Origin: Niallia taxi
Lineage (GTDB): Bacteria > Bacillota > Bacilli > Bacillales > Cytobacillaceae
DNA: 64,000 nucleotides
Assembly (NCBI RefSeq): GCF_004005475.1
Contig: NZ_RZTZ01000003.1
Span: 62,001-126,000 of the forward strand
Direction of reading: 5' to 3'
Positions 48,061 through 55,458 of the stretch are shown piece by piece. The position numbers were made by a program, and so were the translations under genes. Under the pieces are notes generated by a model. That model did not search any database. It was not told the DNA's origin and saw nothing but the letters and a program-made list of their open reading frames with translations. Position 1 is the first letter of the stretch, and each line of letters begins with the position of its first letter.

Positions 48061-51000
48061 ATTCTTTATTAGGCCTTTTAAATGGCCACCAGTTTGCTTC
48101 ACCAAAATTCTTAACCATTACTGGTATGAATAGCGGGAGAATAATTAATGCATAAAGGAACAAGCCAACTAATACAATGCTTGCTATTTGCAGCAGTGAA
48201 AGCATACCTGATGGCATCATCGCCGCAAATGTTCCTCCTAAAATGACTGCTGCTGAAATGATAACAGTTCCCATTTTCTTCATCGCTTCAAGCATCGCTT
48301 CCCCGATAGATAAATCTCTGTATTCATTAAAACGATCCATCAAGAAGATGCTGTAATCTACTCCAAGCGCAACAAGAATAACAAATCCGAAGAACGGAAC
48401 AGCCCAGCTGATACCCGTATATCCTAACAGATTCACATAGATGGCTTCATTGATTCCCATTGCTGTATAGAATGTGAGAATAAGAGAACCGATAATATAT
48501 ACTGGCATGATGATGGAACGGAATAAGAAGATAAGGACAATTCCGATACCGACAAGCATCCACAACACCGTTTTGGAATAATCCTCATTAGACATTGCAC
48601 GTAAGTCCGCATTTGTGCTCGTAATGCCGCCAACTGCTACTTCCGCGTTTTCTAATTTTGTTCCTGCTGTTGCCTTTTCCACTGTATCCTTGATGTCGTC
48701 AACTTGGTCAATTGCTTCATTAGAATAAGGATTTGCTGAAAAGACTACGTCCATTGTCATTATTTTATTATCTTTAGATAAATAAGTATCTAATGCCCCT
48801 TTGAAGTCATCACTTTCTAGTACTTCCTGTGGCAAATAAAATTGATTTTGGTCATTTTTTGATAATCCTGACAGATAATCTGTTGCTGAATTCAAGCCAT
48901 CTGACACTTGGTCAAGCCCATCAGCACTTTGATTCAAGCCTTTAGTCAAATCACCAAGCTGTCCATTAATATCCCCAAATCCATCAAGCAGCTGCTTTTG
49001 TCCGTCATTAATGCTTATTAGACCACCTACGAGCCTCGGCATATTGTCGACAATTTGGCCTTGGCCGTCAGCTAGCTGGTTTAAGCCGGCTTGTTGTTTT
49101 TCGATGGCTGCGATTAGCTGTTCTAGGCCTGTTGTTAAACTCGGCTGACCGCTCATAGCTTTTTCAAACTTGCTATAAGAATCAGTTACTCCTTCTTGCA
49201 GATCTGATAAATGACCATTTATTTCAGTTATTCCGCTTAATACCACCGGAACTGTCTTCTGTGCCTGTATAGCTGCAGTTCTAATCTTACTATAGTTAGA
49301 ATCTTCGGTAATACCTTTATATTTGTCTTCCAATTCTGTAAATGTATTATCATTTACTTCATCTAAGTCATCTGAAAGTTCTCTTAATTTACCACTGATT
49401 CCACCATAGCTTGCAAGGATAGTTTCTAGGTTCGTCCCAACATCCTTATATCCAGTCAGAAGCTGCTGTTGTCCTGCAAGCAATTGTTCCGCTCCAGTCT
49501 TCGTTGCCTCCAATCCTGCCTTAATATCATCAGAACCTGCAGTGCCTTGACGGATGCCATCCTCAATTTTCGCAAGGTTCGTCTGTATTGTACCTAAGTT
49601 GGTTTTTATTTCATCCGTTCCCTTAATCAAATCATTAATACCGCTTGTAGCACCGCTTAGCTGCGGTCCTGACTTAGACAGCTGATCTCCTGCTTCGTGC
49701 AAGCCTTCGCTTATTTGATCAATGCCGTCTTTTCCTTCACCGAGACCTTCTTCCAAGGATTCTGCCTGCTTGGAAATATACAGATCTTCAATTGGTTCTC
49801 CAGTTGGTCTTGTGACAGAACGAACATTTTTAACGAGGTTTACCTTCTCTAATTCTTTACTGATGTTTTCTGCTAAACCTAAATACTCAATAGAGTCCAT
49901 TTCTTCATCATTTTTGATTGTAATGGTTGTTGTCATTGATTCACCTGGACCAAAGCTGTCTGCAATTGCATTGAATGCTTTGATGGATGGTGCATCATCG
50001 CCGATTTCATCCAATGAGTTAAATGACAATGTTCCGTCATATGTAACAAGGAAAGGAACGGTGATTGCCGCAACAATTACAAGGGCGATAAGCGGTCGTT
50101 TTAAGGAGAACCTTCCTGCAATTGCCCAAATTTTGCTGTCTCCATGCTCTGCACTGCCTTTTGATGGCCAAAAGATTTTTGTCCCAAGCAGTACCATGAT
50201 TGCTGGAACTACAGTGAATAAGGCAACTAATAATAATGCGACCCCAACAGCAACAGCAGACGCAGATTGATACAGCTTAAATTGTGAAAATCCAATTGCA
50301 GCAAAGCCGACCATAACTGCTACACCGCTGAAGAACACTGTTCGGCCAGCATTGCGGTATGTTTCAACAATAGCTTCTGCAACACTTTCGCGGTGCATCA
50401 TTTCTTCTTTAAATCTGCTCAATAATAAAATGCAATAATCTGTACCTATACCAAACAGCACGGCAACAAGGAAAATTTGCGAGTAGTTGGAAATAGGGAA
50501 ATCAAATTTATCTACAAGAATGGATACAATTGATTGTGACGCTAAGTAGCTCAAGCCTACTGTCACAAGCGGGATAAACGGTGCTATGACAGAACGGAAC
50601 ACGATTAACAGAACAGCAAGGATAAACACGACTGTTATCCCTTCCGTCTTTTTTAAGCCTTCTTCAGAGCTTGATGTTAAATCCTGATCAATCATCCAAT
50701 TGCTCGTATAATAATGATCTACTTTAAAATCGTCTAATTCAGCATATAAAGCTTCACTGACCTCTTTCGCTTCTCTGTCATTCCAGCTTACCTTCAACGA
50801 GACAAGGATTGTTTTGCCGTCATCGGAAACGAGCTGGTCCTTAAGGCTTTCATCTGTAAAGGAGGAAAGTATTTCTGTAATGCCGAGCTTCTCTTTATCT
50901 GCATCCAGCTTCTTTACTGCCTTTTCAGCTTCTGTTTTTTCCTCTGCAGTTAGCTTCTTGCTGCTATGAAAAACAAGGGCGACTGACGATTGATCGCCTT

Positions 51001-51187
51001 GATTCTCCTGACTTTGGATTTCATCCATAATCTCGCTTGCCTTGGAAGAGGAGAAAGTATCTGGTACACTTACCTGGCCTTTTTCTCTGACTAGGTCTCC
51101 CATATTAGGAGCAATCATAAACAGACCAACTATGGCAACAATCCACAGAACAAGAACAATCCATTTTCCTTTGAGAATGCTATTCAC
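48059..51187 (-). CDS. ydgH: MMPL/RND-family transporter, YdgH-like
   Basis: A 1042-residue protein with two six-helix MMPL halves. Proton-relay-type segments appear as FGIGTDYCILLLSRFKEE and ALGVDYSIFLMDRFNEYR. The outer loop of the second half is very long (about residues 370-840) and rich in heptad-like repeats (GLNQLADGQ, GLDQVSDGLNSA), suggesting an extended coiled coil reaching through the wall. It starts with GTG overlapping the stop of the MarR gene by 4 bp. B. subtilis YdgH/YdgG form the same pair. Probable export of lipids, drugs or wall-active compounds. Confidence 0.88.
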   Translation of the reverse strand: MNSILKGKWIVLVLWIVAIVGLFMIAPNMGDLVREKGQVSVPDTFSSSKASEIMDEIQSQENQGDQSSVALVFHSSKKLTAEEKTEAEKAVKKLDADKEKLGITEILSSFTDESLKDQLVSDDGKTILVSLKVSWNDREAKEVSEALYAELDDFKVDHYYTSNWMIDQDLTSSSEEGLKKTEGITVVFILAVLLIVFRSVIAPFIPLVTVGLSYLASQSIVSILVDKFDFPISNYSQIFLVAVLFGIGTDYCILLLSRFKEEMMHRESVAEAIVETYRNAGRTVFFSGVAVMVGFAAIGFSQFKLYQSASAVAVGVALLLVALFTVVPAIMVLLGTKIFWPSKGSAEHGDSKIWAIAGRFSLKRPLIALVIVAAITVPFLVTYDGTLSFNSLDEIGDDAPSIKAFNAIADSFGPGESMTTTITIKNDEEMDSIEYLGLAENISKELEKVNLVKNVRSVTRPTGEPIEDLYISKQAESLEEGLGEGKDGIDQISEGLHEAGDQLSKSGPQLSGATSGINDLIKGTDEIKTNLGTIQTNLAKIEDGIRQGTAGSDDIKAGLEATKTGAEQLLAGQQQLLTGYKDVGTNLETILASYGGISGKLRELSDDLDEVNDNTFTELEDKYKGITEDSNYSKIRTAAIQAQKTVPVVLSGITEINGHLSDLQEGVTDSYSKFEKAMSGQPSLTTGLEQLIAAIEKQQAGLNQLADGQGQIVDNMPRLVGGLISINDGQKQLLDGFGDINGQLGDLTKGLNQSADGLDQVSDGLNSATDYLSGLSKNDQNQFYLPQEVLESDDFKGALDTYLSKDNKIMTMDVVFSANPYSNEAIDQVDDIKDTVEKATAGTKLENAEVAVGGITSTNADLRAMSNEDYSKTVLWMLVGIGIVLIFLFRSIIMPVYIIGSLILTFYTAMGINEAIYVNLLGYTGISWAVPFFGFVILVALGVDYSIFLMDRFNEYRDLSIGEAMLEAMKKMGTVIISAAVILGGTFAAMMPSGMLSLLQIASIVLVGLFLYALIILPLFIPVMVKNFGEANWWPFKRPNKE

Positions 51188-51666
51188 TCTTCAGCCTCCG
51201 TTTTCGTATCTTTATTTTCTTCTATTAATTTGTCCAGCTTTTCAAACGTTGCCAAAAATCTTGAAATTTCCTGATCATCAAATTTATTGATAAGACTTTC
51301 CACTAAACGATGAATCCGCTCTTCCATTTTCGTAAAAATGGCATTGCCTTTGTCCGTTAATGTTAGATAAATAACTCTTCGGTCTTTTTCATCCCTTGTG
51401 CGCTCAATCCATTCTTTTTCAAAAAGTCTGTTGATGATAGATGTGATGGCGCTTTTATTGACACCGAAAACTGCTGCTAGTTCAGATGATGTACAAACCT
51501 TTACTTGGTCTATATGACGCATTGTATAATGCTGTTCACATGTGAGAACATCCCCAATTTCCATTCTGATGAGATTATCCAATTTCCGGTTGACAGAGAA
51601 ATTGATATCTACATATCTATCGACAACGTCTTTAATTTTTTTGCTGCTGATTACGTTCACCTCCAA
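51184..51666 (-). CDS. ydgG: MarR-family regulator, YdgG-like
   Basis: A 160-residue winged-helix regulator: LTCEQHYTMRHI, recognition region SSELAAVFGVNKSAITSIINRLFEKEWIERT and wing DEKDRRVIYLTLTDKG. It is coupled to the MMPL gene by a 4-bp overlap. The start is uncertain: the TTG at 51666 lies on top of a GGAGGTG site, and no other ATG, GTG or TTG is well spaced. A TAATAGTT/AACTATTA inverted repeat is directly upstream. Confidence 0.88.
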   Translation of the reverse strand: MEVNVISSKKIKDVVDRYVDINFSVNRKLDNLIRMEIGDVLTCEQHYTMRHIDQVKVCTSSELAAVFGVNKSAITSIINRLFEKEWIERTRDEKDRRVIYLTLTDKGNAIFTKMEERIHRLVESLINKFDDQEISRFLATFEKLDKLIEENKDTKTEAEE

Positions 51667-51691
51667 TAATAGTTCAATTACTTAACTATTA
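51667..51691. promoter_or_regulatory. Candidate operator of the YdgG-like regulator
   Basis: TAATAGTT and AACTATTA face each other across 9 bp directly before the regulator gene, a layout common for MarR autorepression. Confidence 0.6.
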
Positions 51692-51807
51692 AACATTTTA
51701 ACTTTCTCTTTGTTTTTATGTCAATCAGTTTCTTTTGTTTCTCCTATTTTTTCTCAATCTATTAAGACTATGCTATAATAACCTCAAAATGAAGGTGGCT
51801 AATACAT

Positions 51808-52203
51808 ATGAAATTCACTAATGAAAACACACTTATGGAAAGATTAGGAATTGAAATAACAGAAGTAAGGGAAGATGGCACATGTATTGCAACAATGCCT
51901 GTTGATGAAAGAACAAGACAGCCTTTTGGGTATTTGCATGGGGGCGCATCTGTCGCATTAGCAGAAACGGTCGCAAGCTTAGGTGCAGCGAGCCTTGTCG
52001 ATTTAGAAACACAAGCTGTCTTCGGTCAGGAAATTAACGCAAATCATATCCGTTCAAAAAAAGACGGCATTGTAACAGCAATCGCCACTGTGACACACCA
52101 AGGAAAAAGCAGCATGGTCTATGAAATTAAATTAGAAGATGAGGAAGGCAAACTCATTTGCATTTCCCGCTGTACGATTGCTGTCGTGACAAAGCGTAAA
52201 TAA
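51808..52203 (+). CDS. PaaI/YuxO-type hotdog thioesterase
   Basis: A 131-residue hotdog-fold protein. The catalytic block PFGYLHGGASVALAETVASLGA is typical of the ENTH/YuxO group, with Glu in the helix as general base, and INANHIRSKKDG follows. Such enzymes hydrolyse acyl-CoA esters, including 1,4-dihydroxy-2-naphthoyl-CoA in menaquinone synthesis. Substrate not determined by sequence. Single gene with its own terminator. Confidence 0.85.
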   Translation: MKFTNENTLMERLGIEITEVREDGTCIATMPVDERTRQPFGYLHGGASVALAETVASLGAASLVDLETQAVFGQEINANHIRSKKDGIVTAIATVTHQGKSSMVYEIKLEDEEGKLICISRCTIAVVTKRK

Positions 52204-52205
52204 CG

Positions 52206-52232
52206 AAGGGTGCATCAAATGGATGCACCCTT
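52206..52232. terminator. Terminator between the thioesterase gene and hxlR
   Basis: A perfect 11-bp stem (AAGGGTGCATC and complement) with a 5-nt loop and T-rich flank, between converging genes. Confidence 0.9.
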
Positions 52233-52244
52233 TCTTTATATCAA

Positions 52245-52613
52245 TTAATTTGTATTTATTTCCCTGATTTCAGGCGGACTGTCCAGAACGGTTTCGATAT
52301 AATTTTTGCCCCAATTGTACATGCTGTCGAGGATAGGCATTAAGCTTTCCCCTTCTTTTGTAAGGGAATATTCGACCTTTGGCGGTACAACTGGATAAAC
52401 GACTCTTTTGACGATAAGATCTTCCTCTAGTTCGCGAAGCTGGTTCACGAGCATTCTTTGGGTAATTCCTGGCATTAATGCCTTCAATTCACCAAATCTT
52501 TTCGTTCCCTCTTTGCCAAGATGCCATAAAATCAGCATCTTCCATTTTCCGCCGATAATACCTAACGTCAGCTCTTTCTCACAATTAAAGACTTTGTCCT
52601 CCATGCGGCTCAT
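52245..52613 (-). CDS. hxlR: HxlR-family transcriptional regulator of hxlAB
   Basis: A 122-residue winged-helix protein with the family block [16 protein letters not shown], recognition region [19 protein letters not shown] and wing [14 protein letters not shown], and a conserved Cys near the N-terminus (VFNCEKELT). HxlR activates hxlAB in response to formaldehyde, through that Cys. The gene is divergent from hxlAB, as in B. subtilis. The ATG at 52613 lies 7 nt after GGAGG. Confidence 0.93.
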   Translation of the reverse strand: MSRMEDKVFNCEKELTLGIIGGKWKMLILWHLGKEGTKRFGELKALMPGITQRMLVNQLRELEEDLIVKRVVYPVVPPKVEYSLTKEGESLMPILDSMYNWGKNYIETVLDSPPEIREINTN

Positions 52614-52682
52614 AGACACTCCTCCATTCCTTTTTCCATACTTAGTATACTTTTAGGCACTATATAAAAAAAAAGTGCGTAC

Positions 52683-52711
52683 TTACGTATTAAGATTATA
52701 AGCCGTATAAT
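52683..52711 (+). promoter_or_regulatory. hxlAB promoter with a weak -35 element
   Basis: TATAAT (52706-52711) is perfect, but 17 bp upstream the -35 position reads TTACGT. A strong -10 with a poor -35 suits a promoter that needs the HxlR activator. Repeated GTAC/GTATAC segments between 52640 and 52690 could be HxlR sites. Confidence 0.55.
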
Positions 52712-52791
52712 CGACATTGTACAAGAAATAGGAATTAAGTCGGCTTAATTAGGTTAATAATAAAAAGCCCTAAATAAAAGGAGTGTTAATA

Positions 52792-53424
52792 ATGAAATTA
52801 CAATTGGCATTAGATTTAGTTAATATCCCGCAAGCAATTGAAGTAGTATCTCAAGTAGCAGAACATGTTGATGTGGTTGAAATTGGAACACCTGTCGTTA
52901 TCAATGAGGGCCTTCGTGCTGTTAAGGAATTAAAGGAAGCATTCCCGAACGTAACAGTTCTTGCTGACTTAAAAATTATGGACGCTGCTGGCTATGAAGT
53001 AAGCCAAGCTGCTGCTGCAGGTGCAGATATTGTAACAATTCTTGCAGTTGCTGAGGATGAATCCATTAAGGGTGCTGTCGCAGAAGCGAAAAAGCAAAAC
53101 AAGCAAATTCTTGTAGACATGATTGCAGTGAAAGATATTAAAGCACGCGCAATTGAATTGGATGAGTTCGGTGTAGACTATATTTGCGTGCACACTGGCT
53201 ATGATTTACAAGCAGTCGGCAAAAACTCTTTCGAAGATTTAAAAGCAATCAAAAGCGTTGTGAAAAACGCAAAAACTGCTGTTGCAGGTGGAATTAAGCT
53301 AGATACACTTCCAGAGGTTATTGCTGCACAGCCTGATTTAGTTATTGTTGGTGGCGGAATCACTGGCCAAGATAACTTAAGTGAAACTGCTGCTAAGTTC
53401 AAAGAATTAATCGTTCAAGGGTAA
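52792..53424 (+). CDS. hxlA: 3-hexulose-6-phosphate synthase
   Basis: A 210-residue TIM-barrel aldolase of the OMP decarboxylase superfamily. It adds formaldehyde to ribulose 5-phosphate. Motifs: LQLALDLVNIPQA, VEIGTPVVINEG, the catalytic ADLKIMDAAGYE (D-x-K-x-x-D) and VAGGIKLDTL. The ATG at 52792 follows AAGGAG by 8 nt and gives the B. subtilis length. With hxlB it forms the ribulose monophosphate bypass for formaldehyde detoxification. Confidence 0.96.
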   Translation: MKLQLALDLVNIPQAIEVVSQVAEHVDVVEIGTPVVINEGLRAVKELKEAFPNVTVLADLKIMDAAGYEVSQAAAAGADIVTILAVAEDESIKGAVAEAKKQNKQILVDMIAVKDIKARAIELDEFGVDYICVHTGYDLQAVGKNSFEDLKAIKSVVKNAKTAVAGGIKLDTLPEVIAAQPDLVIVGGGITGQDNLSETAAKFKELIVQG

Positions 53425-53429
53425 TTACC

Positions 53430-53987
53430 ATGAACACAACGGAATACTTGGAAACAGTCTTAAATGAGTTAAAGGAAGGCTCTTTGCTTATATCAAACGA
53501 GCAGACTGAAAACCTTGTTGAAGCCATTCTGTCAGCGAAAAAAGTCTTTGTTGCAGGGGCCGGCCGTTCTGGTTTTATGCTAAAATCATTTGCAATGCGA
53601 ATGATGCATATGGGAATTGATGCATATGTTGTCGGCGAAACGGTAACAGCTAACTTCGAAAAGGAAGACTTATTGATTATCGGCACTGGTTCTGGTGAAA
53701 CAAAAGGTCTTATCTCCATTGCAGAAAAGGCAAAAAGTATTGGCGGCAAAGTAATTGCTGTCACTATTTTCCCTGAATCTACAATTGGAAGGCTTGCAGA
53801 TTCAGCAATCAAGCTGCCTGGCTCACCTAAGGATAAAACCAACAGTGATTTCCAAACAATTCAGCCGATGGGCTCATTATTTGAACAGCTTATGCTGCTT
53901 ACACTGGATAGTGTTATCTTAAAATACATGGAAGTAAGAAATTTAGATTCCAATACAATGTATGGGAAGCATGCAAATTTGGAATAA
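53430..53987 (+). CDS. hxlB: 6-phospho-3-hexuloisomerase
   Basis: A 185-residue SIS-domain isomerase that converts hexulose 6-phosphate to fructose 6-phosphate. The SIS motifs VFVAGAGRSGFMLKSFAMRMMHMG and LLIIGTGSGETKGLISIAEKAKS and the family's closing part (MGSLFEQLMLLTLD) are present. It lies 5 bp after hxlA in one operon. Confidence 0.96.
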   Translation: MNTTEYLETVLNELKEGSLLISNEQTENLVEAILSAKKVFVAGAGRSGFMLKSFAMRMMHMGIDAYVVGETVTANFEKEDLLIIGTGSGETKGLISIAEKAKSIGGKVIAVTIFPESTIGRLADSAIKLPGSPKDKTNSDFQTIQPMGSLFEQLMLLTLDSVILKYMEVRNLDSNTMYGKHANLE

Positions 53988-53991
53988 AAAA

Positions 53992-54077
53992 TAAAGGCTG
54001 CCTTATATGCCAAAGCCAATTGATTGTATAATGGTTCCATTATATAGTATATTGGCTTTGGCTTTATTTAGGCAGCT
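53992..54077. repeat. 86-nt near-perfect palindrome downstream of hxlB
   Basis: Two ~42-nt arms pair with few mismatches. From outside in: AAAGGCTGCCT, GCCAAAGCCAAT and TATAATGG, with a TT loop. No T-run follows on the plus strand, so it is not a normal intrinsic terminator. It could form a cruciform or a long mRNA-end hairpin, or be a remnant of a short mobile repeat. Confidence 0.75.
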
Positions 54078-54114
54078 TTACTTTGCTGATATTACGGAAA
54101 AAAGGAGAAGAAAT

Positions 54115-54831
54115 ATGCAATCACTTAAAGGAAAAACAGCATTAATTACAGGTGCTGGCAGAGGTATCGGCCGTGCAACAGCTATTGCTCTTGCACAAGA
54201 AGGCGTTAACTTAGGATTGATCGGTGTAACGAAAGAGAATTTAGAAAAGGTTGCCGCAGAAGTGAAGCAATACGGTGTTTCTGTTTCAATCGCAACAGCT
54301 GATGTGTCTGACAACAAGTCGGTAATTGCTGCTGTTGAGAGTATCAGTCTTGAATTAAAGCAAATAGATATATTAATCAATAATGCTGGTATTGCAAAGT
54401 TTGGAGGCTTCCTTGACCTTTCTGCAGATGAATGGGAAAACATCATAAAGGTTAATCTGATGGGTACTTACTATGTAACAAGAGCAGTATTACCAGGAAT
54501 GATTGAAAGAAAAGCTGGAGATATTATCAATATTTCCTCAACAGCAGGACAAAAAGGTGCACCTGTAACAAGTGCGTACAGTGCATCTAAATTCGCCGTA
54601 TTAGGCTTGACTGAATCGTTAATGATGGAGGTTCGCAAACATAATATCCGTGTAACTGCATTAACACCAAGCACAGTAGCTACGGATCTTGCTATTGAAA
54701 CAAACCTGACAGACGGAAATCCGGAAAAAGTAATGCAGCCGGAAGATTTGGCTGAATACATGGTGGCACAATTAAAGCTTAACTCTCGTGTATTTATTAA
54801 AACCTCTGGAATGTGGTCAACTAATCCATAA
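54115..54831 (+). CDS. yoxD: Short-chain dehydrogenase, 3-oxoacyl-ACP reductase-like YoxD
   Basis: A 238-residue SDR: cofactor motif [12 protein letters not shown] (NADP type), [10 protein letters not shown], catalytic Ser (NISSTAG) and Tyr-x3-Lys (YSASKF). The sequence and length agree with B. subtilis YoxD as remembered, including the C-terminal [12 protein letters not shown]. It is annotated as FabG-like, but the physiological substrate is unknown. The start is the ATG at 54115 after AAAGGAG; a longer frame reaches into the upstream palindrome. Confidence 0.9.
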   Translation: MQSLKGKTALITGAGRGIGRATAIALAQEGVNLGLIGVTKENLEKVAAEVKQYGVSVSIATADVSDNKSVIAAVESISLELKQIDILINNAGIAKFGGFLDLSADEWENIIKVNLMGTYYVTRAVLPGMIERKAGDIINISSTAGQKGAPVTSAYSASKFAVLGLTESLMMEVRKHNIRVTALTPSTVATDLAIETNLTDGNPEKVMQPEDLAEYMVAQLKLNSRVFIKTSGMWSTNP

Positions 54832-54833
54832 GA

Positions 54834-54865
54834 AAAAACGCAAGCTCGCACGAGTTTGCGTTTTT
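54834..54865. terminator. Terminator between yoxD and the sortase gene
   Basis: AAAAACGCAA...CTCG/CGAG...TTGCGTTTTT stem with a T-run, between converging genes. Confidence 0.9.
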
Positions 54866-54869
54866 CTTT

Positions 54870-55451
54870 TCACACTTTTTTCGCATAAATAATGTAGCGC
54901 TGCGGCGCATTGCCAACATAGCTGAAAGGATAGCAAGTGGTCAAGACAAGCTCCTCTTTTGTATTATCCAAGGTGATGATAGTCTGATCATCTGCCTCGA
55001 CAATTTTTGTTGAGGTAATTTCATAGGAGAAGCTGCCATATGGAAGCACAACTCTCAGCTCATCACCAAGCTCTAATTCGCCAGCCCTTCTGAACACCGT
55101 ATCACGATGTCCTGATAAGACAATTTGGCCATTTTCGTTCGGATAATAGCTGCCCTTGAAGTGGCCGACACCTTTTTCCAGATCATCAGGATCTGTTCCT
55201 TCTACAATCGGTAAAGTCCCTTCGATTTTTGGTATTTCCAAAATGCCGACGGATTCCCCTGTAGGAGGTACGAACCGATTGTCCTGCTCCTCGTCCACCC
55301 AATCGTCCTTTTTCTCCTTAACCACAGCTTCTGCCTTTGATAATGATTGCTCTGTTTTTACCTTTGTTTCAGCTATATTCCAAGCTCCCAATCCGAGAAA
55401 AACCGCTCCTCCTGCTATGAGCAGGAGGGCAAACCATTTCAATTTTTTCAT
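54870..55451 (-). CDS. srtD: Class D sortase
   Basis: A 193-residue membrane-anchored transpeptidase. One N-terminal membrane segment (about 5-25) precedes the sortase domain. The catalytic His lies in LSGHRDT, Cys in LTTCYPF and Arg in APQRYIIY. The compact domain and LEIPKI...LPIVEGTDPDDLEKGVGHF block fit class D. It starts 7 bp after the stop of the giant nuclease/nucleotidase gene, whose LPNTAT signal is its likely substrate; B. subtilis YhcS/YhcR are the model for this pair. The ribosome binding site is weak, so translation is probably coupled. Confidence 0.9.
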   Translation of the reverse strand: MKKLKWFALLLIAGGAVFLGLGAWNIAETKVKTEQSLSKAEAVVKEKKDDWVDEEQDNRFVPPTGESVGILEIPKIEGTLPIVEGTDPDDLEKGVGHFKGSYYPNENGQIVLSGHRDTVFRRAGELELGDELRVVLPYGSFSYEITSTKIVEADDQTIITLDNTKEELVLTTCYPFSYVGNAPQRYIIYAKKV

Positions 55452-55458
55452 TATCAGC

